64,000 nt of DNA from Corynebacterium halotolerans (GTDB lineage: Bacteria; Actinomycetota; Actinomycetes; Mycobacteriales; Mycobacteriaceae). Both the position numbers and the translations under genes were made by a program. Each line of letters opens with the position of its first letter. Position 1 is the stretch's first letter. The stretch lies in contig NZ_JVMD01000007.1 of the NCBI RefSeq assembly GCF_001056295.1, positions 62,001 to 126,000 on the forward strand, in the 5' to 3' direction. Under the pieces are notes generated by a model that was given only the letters and a program-made list of their open reading frames with translations, ran no database searches and had not been told where the DNA came from. Below, one piece after another: positions 45,283-54,753 of this stretch.

Positions 45283-45819
45283 ATGTCGCGCATCGGCAAG
45301 AACCCCATCGCCGTCCCGAACGGCGTCACCGCCACGATCGAGGGCCAGGACGTCACCGTCAAGGGCCCGAAGGGCGAGCTGTCCGTCACCATCCCGGCGC
45401 CGATCACCGTCGCCCAGGAAGATGGCCAGATCGTCGTCGCCCGCCCGGACGACAACCGCAAGAACCGCTCCCTCCACGGTCTGTCCCGCTCGCTGATCGA
45501 CAACATGGTCGTCGGCGTCACGCAGGGCTACACCATCAAGATGGAGATCTTCGGCGTGGGCTACCGCGTCCAGAAGAAGGGCAAGGACCTCGAGTTCGCC
45601 CTGGGCTACTCCCACCCGGTCCTCATCGAGGCCCCCGAGGGCATCACCTTCGACGTGGACGGCAACACCAAGCTGTCCATCGCGGGCATCGACAAGCAGC
45701 AGGTCGGACAGATCGCCGCCAACATCCGTCGTCTGCGGAAGGACGACCCCTACAAGGGCAAGGGCATCCGCTACGAGGGCGAGCAGATCCGTCGCAAGGT
45801 CGGAAAGACGGGTAAGTAA
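45283..45819 (+). CDS. rplF: 50S ribosomal protein L6
   Basis: L6 lies near the sarcin-ricin loop and factor-binding site. The 178 residues begin [20 protein letters not shown]. The C-terminal signature [20 protein letters not shown] is present. The TAA stop shares its last base with the rplR ATG (TAATG). Confidence 0.98.
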   Translation: MSRIGKNPIAVPNGVTATIEGQDVTVKGPKGELSVTIPAPITVAQEDGQIVVARPDDNRKNRSLHGLSRSLIDNMVVGVTQGYTIKMEIFGVGYRVQKKGKDLEFALGYSHPVLIEAPEGITFDVDGNTKLSIAGIDKQQVGQIAANIRRLRKDDPYKGKGIRYEGEQIRRKVGKTGK

Positions 45820-46217
45820 TGAGCAACAACAACGAAAAGCGCCTCCCGGTCGGCAAGGACATCTCGACGCGTCGCCGCGTCGCCCGCGCTCGCCGCCACG
45901 CGCGCCTGCGCAAGAACATCCGCGGCACCGCCGAGACCCCGCGTCTCGTGGTCCACCGCTCCTCGCGCCACATGACCGCCCAGATCATCGACGACTCCAT
46001 CGGCCGCACCCTGGCCTCGGCGTCGACCCTGGACGCGGACATCCGCGCCATCGAGGGTGACAAGAAGGCCCGCAGCGCCAAGGTCGGCGAGGTCCTCGCC
46101 GCCCGCGCCAAGGACGCCGGCATCGACTCGGTCGTCTTCGACCGCGGCGGATACCAGTACCACGGCCGCGTGGCCGCGCTGGCCGAAGCCGCCCGCGAAG
46201 GTGGCCTGAAGTTCTAA
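45819..46217 (+). CDS. rplR: 50S ribosomal protein L18
   Basis: L18 binds 5S rRNA with L5. The 132 residues have a basic N-terminus ([20 protein letters not shown]) and the core [19 protein letters not shown], ending in [20 protein letters not shown]. It overlaps rplF by one base. Confidence 0.98.
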   Translation: MSNNNEKRLPVGKDISTRRRVARARRHARLRKNIRGTAETPRLVVHRSSRHMTAQIIDDSIGRTLASASTLDADIRAIEGDKKARSAKVGEVLAARAKDAGIDSVVFDRGGYQYHGRVAALAEAAREGGLKF

Positions 46218-46254
46218 TGATGCAGACCAATCAGTTCTACGGAAGGAACGCGTG

Positions 46255-46896
46255 ATGCCGGGACGTGAACGGCGTGACGGCGGACGTGGCTCCGCCGACA
46301 ACCAGAACAACAACAACCGCCGCGACGATCGTCGCGACGGCGGCCGCGGCGGCCGCGACAACCGTCGCCAGCAGGACGAGCGCAACCAGTACCTGGAGCG
46401 CGTCGTCACCATCAACCGCGTGTCCAAGGTCGTGAAGGGCGGTCGTCGCTTCAGCTTCACCGCTCTCGTGATCGTCGGCGACGGCGAGGGCAACGTGGGC
46501 GTCGGCTACGGCAAGGCGAAGGAGGTGCCGGCCGCGATCCAGAAGGGCGCCGAGGAGGCCCGCAAGAACTTCTTCCGCGTCCCGATGATCGCCGGCACCA
46601 TCACCCACCCGGTTCAGGGCGAGGCCGCCGCCGGCGTCGTGATGCTCCGCCCGGCCGCCCCGGGTACCGGCGTCATCGCCGGTGGCGCGGTTCGCCCGGT
46701 GCTCGAGTGCGCCGGCATCCAGGATGTGCTGTCGAAGTCCCTGGGCTCCGACAACGCCATCAACGTCGTCCACGCCACCGTGGACGCCCTCAAGCAGCTG
46801 GTGCGCCCCGAAGAGGTCGCCGCTCGCCGCGGCAAGACCCTCGAAGAGGTCGCCCCGGCCGGTATGCTGCGCGCCCGCGCGGGACAGGGAGCGTGA
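46255..46896 (+). CDS. rpsE: 30S ribosomal protein S5
   Basis: S5 contributes to decoding fidelity and mRNA unwinding. I take ATG 46255 (213 aa, [13 protein letters not shown]), 8 nt after GGAAGG; GTG 46252 is the alternative. A ~40-residue Arg/Asp/Asn/Gly-rich N-terminal extension precedes the dsRNA-binding-like domain ([40 protein letters not shown]). The C-terminal domain ends in LRARAGQGA. Confidence 0.97.
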   Translation: MPGRERRDGGRGSADNQNNNNRRDDRRDGGRGGRDNRRQQDERNQYLERVVTINRVSKVVKGGRRFSFTALVIVGDGEGNVGVGYGKAKEVPAAIQKGAEEARKNFFRVPMIAGTITHPVQGEAAAGVVMLRPAAPGTGVIAGGAVRPVLECAGIQDVLSKSLGSDNAINVVHATVDALKQLVRPEEVAARRGKTLEEVAPAGMLRARAGQGA

Positions 46897-46901
46897 TTGA
46901 C

Positions 46902-47087
46902 ATGGCTCTGAAGATCACCCAGCTCCGCGGCACCGCGGGCACCAAGCAGAACCAGAAGGACTCGCTGCGCACCCTCGGCCTCAAGCGCCGGCACCAGTCC
47001 GTGGTCCGTCCGGATACCCCGGAGGTCCGCGGCCTGATCAACGCCGTGCGTCACATGGTCGAGGTCGAAGAAGTGGCGGGGGAGTAG
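46902..47087 (+). CDS. rpmD: 50S ribosomal protein L30
   Basis: 61 residues from ATG 46902: [20 protein letters not shown] and [20 protein letters not shown] are the typical bacterial L30 segments. It lies 5 nt after rpsE and 7 nt before rplO, inside the spc operon. Confidence 0.97.
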   Translation: MALKITQLRGTAGTKQNQKDSLRTLGLKRRHQSVVRPDTPEVRGLINAVRHMVEVEEVAGE

Positions 47088-47094
47088 GTAAATC

Positions 47095-47541
47095 ATGACT
47101 GATCCCATCAAGCTCCACGACCTGGCTCCGGCCCCGGGCGCCAAGAAGGACAAGACCCGCGTCGGTCGCGGCGAGGCGTCCAAGGGCAAGACCGCCGGTC
47201 GCGGCACCAAGGGCACCAAGGCCCGCAAGCAGGTTTCGGCGGCGTTCGAGGGCGGCCAGATGCCGCTGCACATGCGCCTGCCGAAGCTGAAGGGCTTCAA
47301 GAACCCGGCGAAGGTGACCTTCCAGGTCGTCAACGTCTCGGATCTGGCCCGTCTCTTCCCGGAGGGCGGCGACGTCACCGTCGCCGACCTGGTCGCCAAG
47401 GGCGCCGTGCGCGCCAAGCAGCCGGTGAAGATCCTGGGCAACGGTGACATCGACGTCAAGGTCAACGTCACCGCCGACAAGTTCTCGGGCTCCGCGAAGT
47501 CCAAGATCGAGGCCGCGGGCGGCACCGTCACCGAGGCGTAA
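47095..47541 (+). CDS. rplO: 50S ribosomal protein L15
   Basis: L15 is a late-assembly 50S protein. The 148 residues have the Gly/Lys/Arg-rich N-terminus ([40 protein letters not shown]) and the C-terminal globular part ending [19 protein letters not shown]. Two terminators follow, so secY is transcribed separately. Confidence 0.97.
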   Translation: MTDPIKLHDLAPAPGAKKDKTRVGRGEASKGKTAGRGTKGTKARKQVSAAFEGGQMPLHMRLPKLKGFKNPAKVTFQVVNVSDLARLFPEGGDVTVADLVAKGAVRAKQPVKILGNGDIDVKVNVTADKFSGSAKSKIEAAGGTVTEA

Positions 47542-47583
47542 AACGCTTCGGGGGCGCGATCCGCATCGCGCGACCCCACGAGG

Positions 47584-47662
47584 ACCGCGGGTCCGGCTTC
47601 GGTCGGCCCGCGGTTTTCGCGTCGGCGCCCCTTCCCCGTTCCACGGGGAAGGGGCGTTTCGC
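47584..47662 (+). terminator. Tandem terminators between rplO and secY
   Basis: First stem ACCGCGGG (47584-47591) with CCCGCGGT (47607-47614) plus TTTT. Second stem 47626-47639 with 47643-47656, a perfect 14-bp match, plus TTT. Confidence 0.8.
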
Positions 47663-47723
47663 CGTTCCAGGGGGAGCCCCGGCGCCGTTATCTTGCCGTG
47701 ATGAGACCGGAAACCAACGGCGC

Positions 47724-47732
47724 TGCTAGACT
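47724..47732 (+). promoter_or_regulatory. Extended -10 promoter of secY-adk
   Basis: TGCTAGACT joins an extended TGN element to the -10 box TAGACT (47727-47732). There is no good -35. It gives a leader of about 140 nt before the secY GTG; the rest of the 47542-47881 gap is terminators and leader. Confidence 0.55.
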
Positions 47733-47881
47733 CACAGAGTCCAATTACGTCCACTATCAGTTCGCCCGCGACCGAGGGCGCCCCGCCACAACCGGGGCCG
47801 CCCACGAACCACGGCCCAACTGCCCGAACGCCTCGAAGCGGCGGGCACGGGACGTCGTCAAGCGGGTTCAGGAGGATGCAC

Positions 47882-49216
47882 GTGCCTTCCGGTTTCCTGG
47901 CGGCCCTGCGCGACCCCGATCTGCGGAAGAAGATCCTGTTCACCCTGGGCATGATCGTTCTGTACCGCGTCGGCGCGCAGATCCCCACCCCGGGCGTCGA
48001 CTACCAGACGGTGGCGGCACGCCTTGAGCAGATCACGCAGGACCAGTCCAGCGTCTACTCGCTCATCAACTTGTTCTCGGGCGGCGCACTGCTGCAGATG
48101 TCGATCTTCGGCATCGGCATCATGCCGTACATCACCGCGTCCATCATCGTGCAGCTGCTGACGGTGGTGATCCCGCACTTCGAGCAGCTGAAGAAGGAAG
48201 GCCAATCCGGCCAGGCCAAGATGACGCAGTACACGCGCTATCTGACGGTCGCCCTCGCCCTGCTGCAGTCCGCCGGCATCGTCGCCATGGCCGACCGCGG
48301 CGCGCTGCTCGGCGGCAACCAGTCGCTGCTGATCCAGGGCGCCGGCCTGTTCGACATGGTCGTCATGGTCCTGGTGCTCACCTCGGGCGCCGTGCTGGTG
48401 ATGTGGATCGGCGAGCTGATCACCGACCGCGGCGTCGGCAACGGCATGTCGCTGCTGATCTTCGCCGGCATCGCCGCGCAGATGCCCGCCGAGGGCGCCG
48501 GCATCCTGCAGTCCGCCGGTGGCCTGGTGTTCGCCACCGTGATCGCCGCCGTCCTGGTGCTCATCATCGGCGTCATCTTCATCGAGCAGGGCCAGCGCCG
48601 CATCCCGGTGCAGTACGCCAAGCGCATGGTCGGCCGCCGCCAGTACGGCGGTTCGTCCACCTACCTGCCGCTGAAGGTCAACCAGGCCGGCGTCATCCCG
48701 GTCATCTTCGCGTCGTCGCTGATCTACGTGCCGGTGCTGATCACCCAGATCGTGCAGTCCGGCCAGAAGAACCCGTCGCAGGACAACTGGTGGCAGCGCA
48801 ACGTCATCCAGTACCTGCTGTCGCCGTCCAGCTGGCAGTACATCGTGCTGTTCTTCGCCCTGATCGTGTTCTTCTCGTACTTCTACACCTCGGTGCAGTA
48901 CGACCCGAACGACCAGGCCGACAACATGAAGAAGTACGGCGGCTTCATCCCGGGCTTCCGCCCCGGGCGCCCCACCGCCGAGTACCTGGGCTACGTGATC
49001 ACCCGCCTGCTGGCGGTCGGCTCGCTGTACCTGGCGCTCATCGCGGTGCTGCCGAATTTCATGCTCGATCTGGGCATCGGAAGCAACCAGGGCGGCATGA
49101 GCGGCGGTATGTTCGGTGGTACGGCTCTGCTGATTCTCGTGTCCGTCGCGCTGACGACGGTGAAGCAGATCGAGAGCCAGCTCATGCAACGAAACTATGA
49201 AGGGTTCCTGAAGTAA
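47882..49216 (+). CDS. secY: Protein translocase subunit SecY
   Basis: SecY forms the Sec protein-conducting channel. 444 residues from GTG 47882, 6 nt behind AGGAGG; ATG 47876 directly abuts the ribosome-binding site and is less likely. Ten membrane helices are visible. Signature regions are [35 protein letters not shown], the plug/TM2 region [14 protein letters not shown], and [20 protein letters not shown]. adk overlaps the stop by one base. Confidence 0.97.
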   Translation: MPSGFLAALRDPDLRKKILFTLGMIVLYRVGAQIPTPGVDYQTVAARLEQITQDQSSVYSLINLFSGGALLQMSIFGIGIMPYITASIIVQLLTVVIPHFEQLKKEGQSGQAKMTQYTRYLTVALALLQSAGIVAMADRGALLGGNQSLLIQGAGLFDMVVMVLVLTSGAVLVMWIGELITDRGVGNGMSLLIFAGIAAQMPAEGAGILQSAGGLVFATVIAAVLVLIIGVIFIEQGQRRIPVQYAKRMVGRRQYGGSSTYLPLKVNQAGVIPVIFASSLIYVPVLITQIVQSGQKNPSQDNWWQRNVIQYLLSPSSWQYIVLFFALIVFFSYFYTSVQYDPNDQADNMKKYGGFIPGFRPGRPTAEYLGYVITRLLAVGSLYLALIAVLPNFMLDLGIGSNQGGMSGGMFGGTALLILVSVALTTVKQIESQLMQRNYEGFLK

Positions 49217-49770
49217 TGCGACTCGTTCTCCTTGGTCCCCCCGGTGCCGGCAAGGGCACCCAGGCCGCCATTCTCTCCGAGAAGCTCGGCGTCCCCCACA
49301 TCTCGACCGGTGATCTGTTCCGGGCGAACATCGGCGAGGGCACCCCGCTGGGCCTCGAGGCGAAGTCCTACATGGACGCCGGGAACCTGGTCCCCGACGA
49401 CGTGACGGTCCGCATGGTGGAGTCCCGCCTGGAGGAGGACGACGCCAAGGCCGGTTTCCTCCTCGACGGTTTCCCCCGCACGGTCCCGCAGGCCGATGAG
49501 CTCGAGCGCATCCTGAAGGGCCTGGGCCTGGAGCTGGACGGCGTCGTGCAGTTCGACGTGTCCGAGGACGTCGTGGTCGAGCGCATGCTGGCCCGCGGCC
49601 GCGCCGACGACACCGAGGACGTCATCCGCAACCGCATGCACGTCTACGAGCGCGAGACCGCGCCGCTGCTGGACCACTACGCGGACAAGGTCGTCAAGAT
49701 CAAGGCCGAGGGCACGGTCGAGGAGATCAACGCCGCCGCCATGGCGGAGCTGGACAAGCTCCAGAAGTAA
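49216..49770 (+). CDS. adk: Adenylate kinase
   Basis: Converts ATP + AMP to two ADP. The 184 residues correspond to the short actinobacterial form without an inserted zinc-type LID. The P-loop GPPGAGKGT is at residues 7-15, the AMP-site segment [13 protein letters not shown] near 28-40, and [12 protein letters not shown] near 83-94. The start overlaps the secY stop (TAATG), the usual secY-adk-map order. Confidence 0.97.
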   Translation: MRLVLLGPPGAGKGTQAAILSEKLGVPHISTGDLFRANIGEGTPLGLEAKSYMDAGNLVPDDVTVRMVESRLEEDDAKAGFLLDGFPRTVPQADELERILKGLGLELDGVVQFDVSEDVVVERMLARGRADDTEDVIRNRMHVYERETAPLLDHYADKVVKIKAEGTVEEINAAAMAELDKLQK

Positions 49771-49813
49771 CCCCGCGCTTTCCCCGCGGGCCCGGTTCCC
49801 GGGTCCGCTTCAC

Positions 49814-49879
49814 GACGGGCCGGCGTCACCGCATCATCCGCATGTCCGCGGGTGCCGCGGTGGCCCCGGCCCGTCTTTT
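49814..49879 (+). terminator. Hairpin after adk
   Basis: GACGGGCCGG (49814-49823) pairs with CCGGCCCGTC (49866-49875), enclosing a further hairpin, and is followed by TTTT. It separates adk from map. Confidence 0.65.
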
Positions 49880-49892
49880 CGTGCGCCGGGAG

Positions 49893-49898
49893 TAGTGT
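49893..49898 (+). promoter_or_regulatory. -10 box of map (leaderless)
   Basis: TAGTGT ends 8 nt before the GTG at 49907. The adk terminator just upstream supports an independent promoter. Confidence 0.5.
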
Positions 49899-49906
49899 TG
49901 CCCACC

Positions 49907-50707
49907 GTGATCAGATTCCGACGCAATCGCCCGTCCATCCCCGCCAAGACCCCCGCGGAACTCGACGCCATGCAGGCGGCCGGCGAAATCGTCGGCCGCG
50001 CGCTGGTGGCGGTGCGGGACGCCGCGGTGCCGGGCGCCACGACCCAGGACCTCAACGACGTCGCCCATGAGGTCATCACCTCCGCCGGCGCCGTGCCGTC
50101 GTTCCTGGGGTACGAGGGGTTCCCCGCCTCGGTGTGCGCGTCGGTCAACGAGGTCATCGTCCACGGCATCCCCTCGCGCGAGCGGGTGCTCGCGGAAGGC
50201 GACCTCGTGTCCATCGATTGCGGCGCGATCCTGGACGGCTGGCACGGCGATTCGGCTCTCACGTTCGGCGTCGGCAAGCTGCGCGAGGACTGGGAGAAGC
50301 TCAACGTGGCCACCTCCGAGGTGCTCGAAGCCGGGATCGCGGCGATGGTGCCCGGCGCCCGACTGACCGACGTCTCGCATGCGCTGGAGCAGGCGACGCG
50401 GGCGGCGGAGGTGCGGCACGGCATCGAGCTCGGCATCGTCGACGGGTACGGCGGCCACGGCATCGGCCGCGAGATGCACATGGAGCCCTTCCTGGCCAAC
50501 GAGGGCAAGCCCGGCAAGGGCCCGCTGATCCAGGAGGGCTCCGTGCTGGCCATCGAGCCGATGCTCATCCTCGGCGGGGAGTGGGGCTCGGATGAGCTCG
50601 ACGACGGGTGGACCGTGGTGACGGCCGACGGTCAGCCGGCGTCGCACTGGGAGCACACGGTGGCCGCGACGGCCGACGGGCCGCGGATTCTGACGCCGCG
50701 GCCGTGA
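49907..50707 (+). CDS. map: Methionine aminopeptidase, type I
   Basis: Removes N-terminal methionine. 266 residues from GTG 49907 ([20 protein letters not shown]). The metal-ligand pattern of the pita-bread fold is complete: [17 protein letters not shown] (two Asp), [12 protein letters not shown] (His), [12 protein letters not shown] (Glu) and [10 protein letters not shown] (Glu). The short N-terminus lacks a zinc-finger extension. Confidence 0.96.
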   Translation: MIRFRRNRPSIPAKTPAELDAMQAAGEIVGRALVAVRDAAVPGATTQDLNDVAHEVITSAGAVPSFLGYEGFPASVCASVNEVIVHGIPSRERVLAEGDLVSIDCGAILDGWHGDSALTFGVGKLREDWEKLNVATSEVLEAGIAAMVPGARLTDVSHALEQATRAAEVRHGIELGIVDGYGGHGIGREMHMEPFLANEGKPGKGPLIQEGSVLAIEPMLILGGEWGSDELDDGWTVVTADGQPASHWEHTVAATADGPRILTPRP

Positions 50708-50729
50708 GCCGGGGGAGAGGGGACGCGGG

Positions 50730-51475
50730 ATGAACGGCAATCCATGGTGGCTGGCCATCGCCGTCGACGCGCGCGGCGGGGTCGCCGGCGCGACGTGCAT
50801 CGAGGAGTCGGACCCCTGGCGCGTGGCCGGGGAGTCGGTCGGCGAGATCGTGGCGGAGGCGCTGCGCAAGCACGGCGGCATGAAGCCCGTCGCCGCGACG
50901 CTCGTGCACCCGCGGTGGATGGGCGCGGACACGCTCGGGGAGGCGCTGCGGGACATCGACCGGGCCGGCGTTCCCGAACGGCTGGTGCGCACCACCGGGG
51001 ATGCCGAGGTGCTCATGGCGTCGAAGACGTCGACTGTTTCCGACATGGTGCGCGATGGGCTGGCCCCCGGGACCCGGGGGCGGCTGGTCATCGTCGATGC
51101 CTCATCCGGGCGCGTCTACGGGGTGGACGGTCCCGCGTCGCCGGTCGGTGAGGGCTCCGACGTGGCCGCCGACGCCGCCGATGTCGTCGCCGAAGTATCG
51201 GCGCGGCTGCGGGAGCACGGCGGAGCCGGCGCCGACGTGGCGCTCGTCGGCTTGCCCGCGACACCCGGGCCATGGGCGAAGCGCTGGCGTCCGTGGTCGC
51301 CGAGCCGACGCGATATTCGCTGCTCGACCTCGCCCGCGGCGCGCTCGTGCCCGAGGCGATCCGCACCGAGCGCCACCGTGCCGCACCGAACTCGCGGTCC
51401 GCGGCGGCGCGTGGGAACCGGCCCGGCCGAACCGGCGTCCTCGGCGGCCTTCGGAAGCTCTTCGGCCGCGGGTGA
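50730..51475 (+). pseudogene. Frameshifted gene, paralogue of the Asp/Cys-repeat protein
   Basis: A frame opens at ATG 50730 behind GAGAGGGG and reads sensibly to about 51260 (LAIAVDARGGVAGATCIEES, LVHPRWMGADTLGEALRDID, RLVIVDASSGRVYGV). It then turns into Arg/Ser/Pro-rich sequence typical of a wrong frame. The meaningful continuation (VVAEPTRYSLLDLARGALVP, ending LRKLFGRG, stop at 51473-51475) is in another frame, so a one-base shift near 51260-51275 is likely, by mutation or assembly error. LVHP-x2-MG-x-D and VRT-x2-D-x-EVL are shared with the protein at 52881. An Hsp70/actin-like fold is possible but unproven. Confidence 0.6.
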
Positions 51476-51517
51476 ATCCCGGGCGGACCGGGGTGCGGGA
51501 AAACGCGTTGCCTGAAG

Positions 51518-51523
51518 TATTCT
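51518..51523 (+). promoter_or_regulatory. -10 box upstream of the DAACS symporter
   Basis: TATTCT fits TANNNT, 99 nt before the ATG at 51623. There is no convincing -35. Confidence 0.35.
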
Positions 51524-51622
51524 CAGGATCATGCTCCGCACCCGGGTGCGGCCGTTCGGCCTCCGCGCCGAGGCCCCGCCACAGGACGGGTGCGGCCCCC
51601 GACTCCGATTGATCGAGGTTCG

Positions 51623-52870
51623 ATGAATTCCTCCCGCATACTCAATTCGCTGCTGTTCAAGATCATCGTGGCGATCCTGCTCGGCATCGTCTGCAGCTTC
51701 TTCTTCCCGGACTGGCTGGCGAGGGTGTTCGTCACCTTCAACTCGCTGTTCAGCGGATTCCTCGGGTTCTTCGTGCCGGTGCTCATCTTCGCCCTGATCA
51801 CCCCGGCGATCTCGTCGCTCGGGCGCGGCGCCGGCAAGTGGCTCGGCGTCACCGTCGGCCTGGCGTACGCCTCGACGGTCATCTCCGGTCTGATCGCCTA
51901 CGGGGTTTCCGTGGCCACCTACTCGTGGCTGCTGGCGGACCAGCAGCTGTTCGAGGCCGCGGACATCGACGAGGGCGGGCTGTCGCCGTACTTCACCATC
52001 GAGATGGATCCGCCGTTCGCCGTCATGTCGGCGCTGCTGCTGGCGTTCACCGTCGGCATCGCCATGACCGCCGTGAAGTCGGACACCCTGCAGCAGGCGG
52101 CCGAGGAGCTGCGGTCGGTGATCATGAAGGTCATCGAGAAGTTCGTCATCCCGCTGCTGCCGCCGTTCATCTTCGGCATGTTCCTGTCGATGGGCATGAA
52201 CGGCAACCTCACCGACACCCTGTCGGCGTTCCTGAAGGTGCTCATCCTGGCGACCGTGATGACCTGGATCGTGCTGCTGATCCAGTACCTGCTCGCCGGC
52301 GCCTACGCGGGCGTCAACCCGTTCCGCGCGCTGAAGAACATGCTGCCGGCGTACTTCACCGCGCTGGGCACGTCGTCGTCGGCGGCGACCATCCCGGTCA
52401 CCCTGAAGTCGACGCGCAACAACGGCGTCAGCGAGTCCGTCGCCGGATTCGTCGTCCCGCTGGGCGCGACCGTGCACCTGTCGGGCTCGATGATGAAGAT
52501 CGGCCTGTTCGCATTCGCCGTCATGTACCTCACCGACGCCCAGCTGACGTTCGGCATGGCGCTCGGGTTCGTGCTGATGCTGGGCATCATGATGGTCGCC
52601 GCGCCGGGCGTGCCGGGCGGCGCGATCATGGCGGCGGTCGGCCTGCTGCAGACGCAGCTCGGCTTCGACGAGTCGCAGATCGCACTGATGATCGCCGCGT
52701 ACATCGCCATCGACTCGTTCGGCACCGCCTGCAACGTCACCGGCGACGGCGCGATCGCGCTGACCGTCAACAAGATGGCGCGGGGCGACCTGGGCGGCGA
52801 GAAGTTCAACGCGTCGGTGCCGGGTGCGGGGGATCCCGCGGCCGCCGCCGAAGACGGCGCCGCGCGATAG
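51623..52870 (+). CDS. Dicarboxylate/amino acid:cation symporter (DAACS family)
   Basis: 415 residues, about eight helices plus two re-entrant hairpins. Family signatures are the serine-rich hairpin GTSSSAATIPVTLKSTRNN (about residues 249-267), VVPLGATVHLSGSMMKIGLF (about 277-296), AAPGVPGGAIMAAVG and FGTACNVTGDGAIALTVNKM. The family couples Na+ or H+ to uptake of acidic or neutral amino acids or dicarboxylates. The usual NMDGT-type segment reads HLSGS here, so the cation/substrate site is atypical. It lies between two related proteins (50730 and 52881). Confidence 0.85.
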   Translation: MNSSRILNSLLFKIIVAILLGIVCSFFFPDWLARVFVTFNSLFSGFLGFFVPVLIFALITPAISSLGRGAGKWLGVTVGLAYASTVISGLIAYGVSVATYSWLLADQQLFEAADIDEGGLSPYFTIEMDPPFAVMSALLLAFTVGIAMTAVKSDTLQQAAEELRSVIMKVIEKFVIPLLPPFIFGMFLSMGMNGNLTDTLSAFLKVLILATVMTWIVLLIQYLLAGAYAGVNPFRALKNMLPAYFTALGTSSSAATIPVTLKSTRNNGVSESVAGFVVPLGATVHLSGSMMKIGLFAFAVMYLTDAQLTFGMALGFVLMLGIMMVAAPGVPGGAIMAAVGLLQTQLGFDESQIALMIAAYIAIDSFGTACNVTGDGAIALTVNKMARGDLGGEKFNASVPGAGDPAAAAEDGAAR

Positions 52871-52880
52871 GGCCGGATCG

Positions 52881-54401
52881 ATGACGTCGCCGTCGTCGCC
52901 CACCTGGCGCCTCAGCATTTCCGTGGCGGGGGAGCCCGCCGGTGCAGTGGTGCACGGCAACCGCGCCCACGCCCTCGGCCCCGGCCCGCTGCCGGATCTC
53001 ATCGCGGCCGCGACCGAATTCGCGCCCCGCGCGGAACCCGCGGAGCTGGTGCTCGTCCACCCGGTGACCATGGGCGTCGACGAGGTCGGCGATTGGCTCG
53101 GCCGGCTGCAGGCCATGGGCGTGCGGGCGGCGTCGGTCCGCACGGTGCCGGACACCGAAGTGCTGGCCGACGTGAAGTACGGGATGAACGACGGCCGCGA
53201 CATCGTCGTCGGAGACGCAGGAACGGGGTTGGCGTACAGCCGCCTGGGCATGCGTTCGGCCGACGGCGAGCCGCTGGCGGACGCCGTGGCGACGATGATC
53301 TCCGACGCCGGTTCCCTGTCGACGTGGGCCGTGCTGATCGGATCGGAAGAGGCGATCGCCGAGGCGCGGGACCGATTCCGCGGCACCCACGTGCGGCCCT
53401 TCGAATGCCGGTCGGCCGCCCTGGCGGCGGGGGCGCTGGATCCGGGACTGTTCCACCGGCTGGCAGATGCCGGGAACGGCGACGACGAAGACGACGAATA
53501 CTGCCACTGCGATTGCGACGATTGCCGCGACTGCGACGACTGCGATTGCGACGATTGCCGCGACTGCGACGATTGCGATTGCGACGACGGTGATTGCCAT
53601 GACGATGCGGTGGCCGGGCACGGTGGCGCATCGTGGAAGCCCGCGCGAGCGGCCGTGATCCTCCCCCTTGCCGTGGGCGCGATCCTCGCCCTCGTCTCAA
53701 TCGGAGGGAGCGTGCTGGGCCTGTTCGGCGAGGACGGGAAACTCGGGGGCGGCGTGATCACCGGGGAGTTTTCCTTCGAAGTGCGACGTGGCGAGAATCC
53801 CGCCGAAGCCGCCGCGGAGGCCGCCGCAGCAGGCCGTGATTCGGAGGAGAAGCCGTTCCGGCCGGCGCCCCCGCCGGTGCCCGACGGGGTTCCGGTGCCG
53901 GAGGCCGTGGCCCGCGTCTTCGACCTTTTCGACCCCGCGCCGTTGTTCGCGGCCCATTCCAACTGCGACCGCAACGGCGGCCCCGGGTACGAGAACCTGA
54001 ACTACTACTGCCTCGACTATGGCGCGGCGACGAACCGGTTCGCCGAGGCGAATGGCCTGCCGGAACTGGCCTACCCCGGGGACGTCGTCCAGGTCCACTT
54101 CTCCACGACGGGCCCGCCGGATCGCCGCCTGTTCGAACCGCCGCGGTGCGGCGAAACGTTCAAGCGGGTCTACGAAACGCCCGGGGACACGTTCGCCTTC
54201 ATCGAGGAACCCTGCGACGCGAACAACCGGCCATACGAGGGGGAGTGGCCCGCCGACGGGCGAGCGGACGTGTACATCGTCGACATGAGGAACGTGTACC
54301 GGAGCCAAGCGGGTGCCCAATATCCCCTGATCCGCATCCACGGGCTCAAGGACCGGGCCGCCGGAGAAGCACTGCTGCGGCACTACGGCTTAATCAAGTG
54401 A
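52881..54401 (+). CDS. Membrane protein with Asp/Cys repeat linker
   Basis: 506 residues, no known family. Residues 1-200 form a soluble domain related to the protein at 50730 (LVLVHPVTMGVDEVGDWL, SVRTVPDTEVLAD, IVVGDAGTGLAYSR), with a layout reminiscent of Hsp70/actin-like folds. Residues about 195-240 are extraordinarily rich in Asp and Cys: an 11-residue unit CDCDDCRDCDD is repeated 2.4 times, encoded by a 33-bp tandem repeat (53508-53588). A membrane helix follows (AVILPLAVGAILALVSIGG, about 255-275), then a ~230-residue outside domain with several Cys. The linker may bind metal. The gene is 10 nt from the symporter, so it is likely cotranscribed. Confidence 0.7.
   Translation: MTSPSSPTWRLSISVAGEPAGAVVHGNRAHALGPGPLPDLIAAATEFAPRAEPAELVLVHPVTMGVDEVGDWLGRLQAMGVRAASVRTVPDTEVLADVKYGMNDGRDIVVGDAGTGLAYSRLGMRSADGEPLADAVATMISDAGSLSTWAVLIGSEEAIAEARDRFRGTHVRPFECRSAALAAGALDPGLFHRLADAGNGDDEDDEYCHCDCDDCRDCDDCDCDDCRDCDDCDCDDGDCHDDAVAGHGGASWKPARAAVILPLAVGAILALVSIGGSVLGLFGEDGKLGGGVITGEFSFEVRRGENPAEAAAEAAAAGRDSEEKPFRPAPPPVPDGVPVPEAVARVFDLFDPAPLFAAHSNCDRNGGPGYENLNYYCLDYGAATNRFAEANGLPELAYPGDVVQVHFSTTGPPDRRLFEPPRCGETFKRVYETPGDTFAFIEEPCDANNRPYEGEWPADGRADVYIVDMRNVYRSQAGAQYPLIRIHGLKDRAAGEALLRHYGLIK
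53508..53588 (+). repeat. 33-bp tandem repeat encoding Asp/Cys units
   Basis: Two full 33-bp units (53508-53540 and 53541-53573, differing only in the last base) and 15 bp of a third encode CDCDDCRDCDD repeats. The in-frame period suggests copy-number variation without frame loss. Confidence 0.9.
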
Positions 54402-54493
54402 GCGGCCTAATCAAGTGAGCGGTCCGATCAAGTGAGCGGCTCAGCCGGCTGAGCGGCTCGATCACCCGAGCGGCTCGAGCACCCGAGCGGTCC
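54391..54493. repeat. ~17-bp tandem repeats overlapping a stop codon
   Basis: Six degenerate units of 17-18 bp (consensus near GATCAAGTGAGCGGCTC) begin within the last codons of the preceding gene, so its TGA stop lies in the first unit, and run into the infA upstream region. Confidence 0.85.
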
Positions 54494-54753
54494 GATTGGT
54501 TCAGTGGCCCGTCTTCCGGGCCGCCCGCCCCGGAGGCCCCGCAACCGCAGACCGCAGCCGCGGACCGCGAGCGCGGGACGCTCCGGGTGCGGCGCGGGTC
54601 ACGCCGGCGGGCATTTGGCGTTTGCGCAGCTCGGGGGTAAACTGGGCCGCTGGCGAGGGACACGTGTACCCGAGCCGCTCCGCGGCATTGCCGTGGAACG
54701 TAGCAGAGACATCAGCCAACGGGCCCGGATCGGGTCCGAGAAACGTGGAGGAC
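54402..54753 (+). promoter_or_regulatory. infA upstream region
   Basis: 352 nt without a gene. The tandem repeats fill the first ~90 nt, G/C-rich unassigned sequence follows, then the infA promoter and a leader of about 100 nt. Confidence 0.5.
54615..54643 (+). promoter_or_regulatory. Promoter of infA
   Basis: TTGGCG (54615-54620), a 17-nt spacer and TAAACT (54638-54643) form a good SigA-type promoter. Confidence 0.65.

Noticed and set aside
51255..51280. Programmed -1 frameshift in the gene at 50730
   Set aside because: No in-frame X-XXY-YYZ slippery heptamer or clear downstream stimulatory structure was seen; mutation or sequencing error is simpler.
53508..53588. Repeat block as a CRISPR array
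   Set aside because: The units are contiguous without spacers and are in-frame coding repeats. No CRISPR array or cas gene was found in the window.
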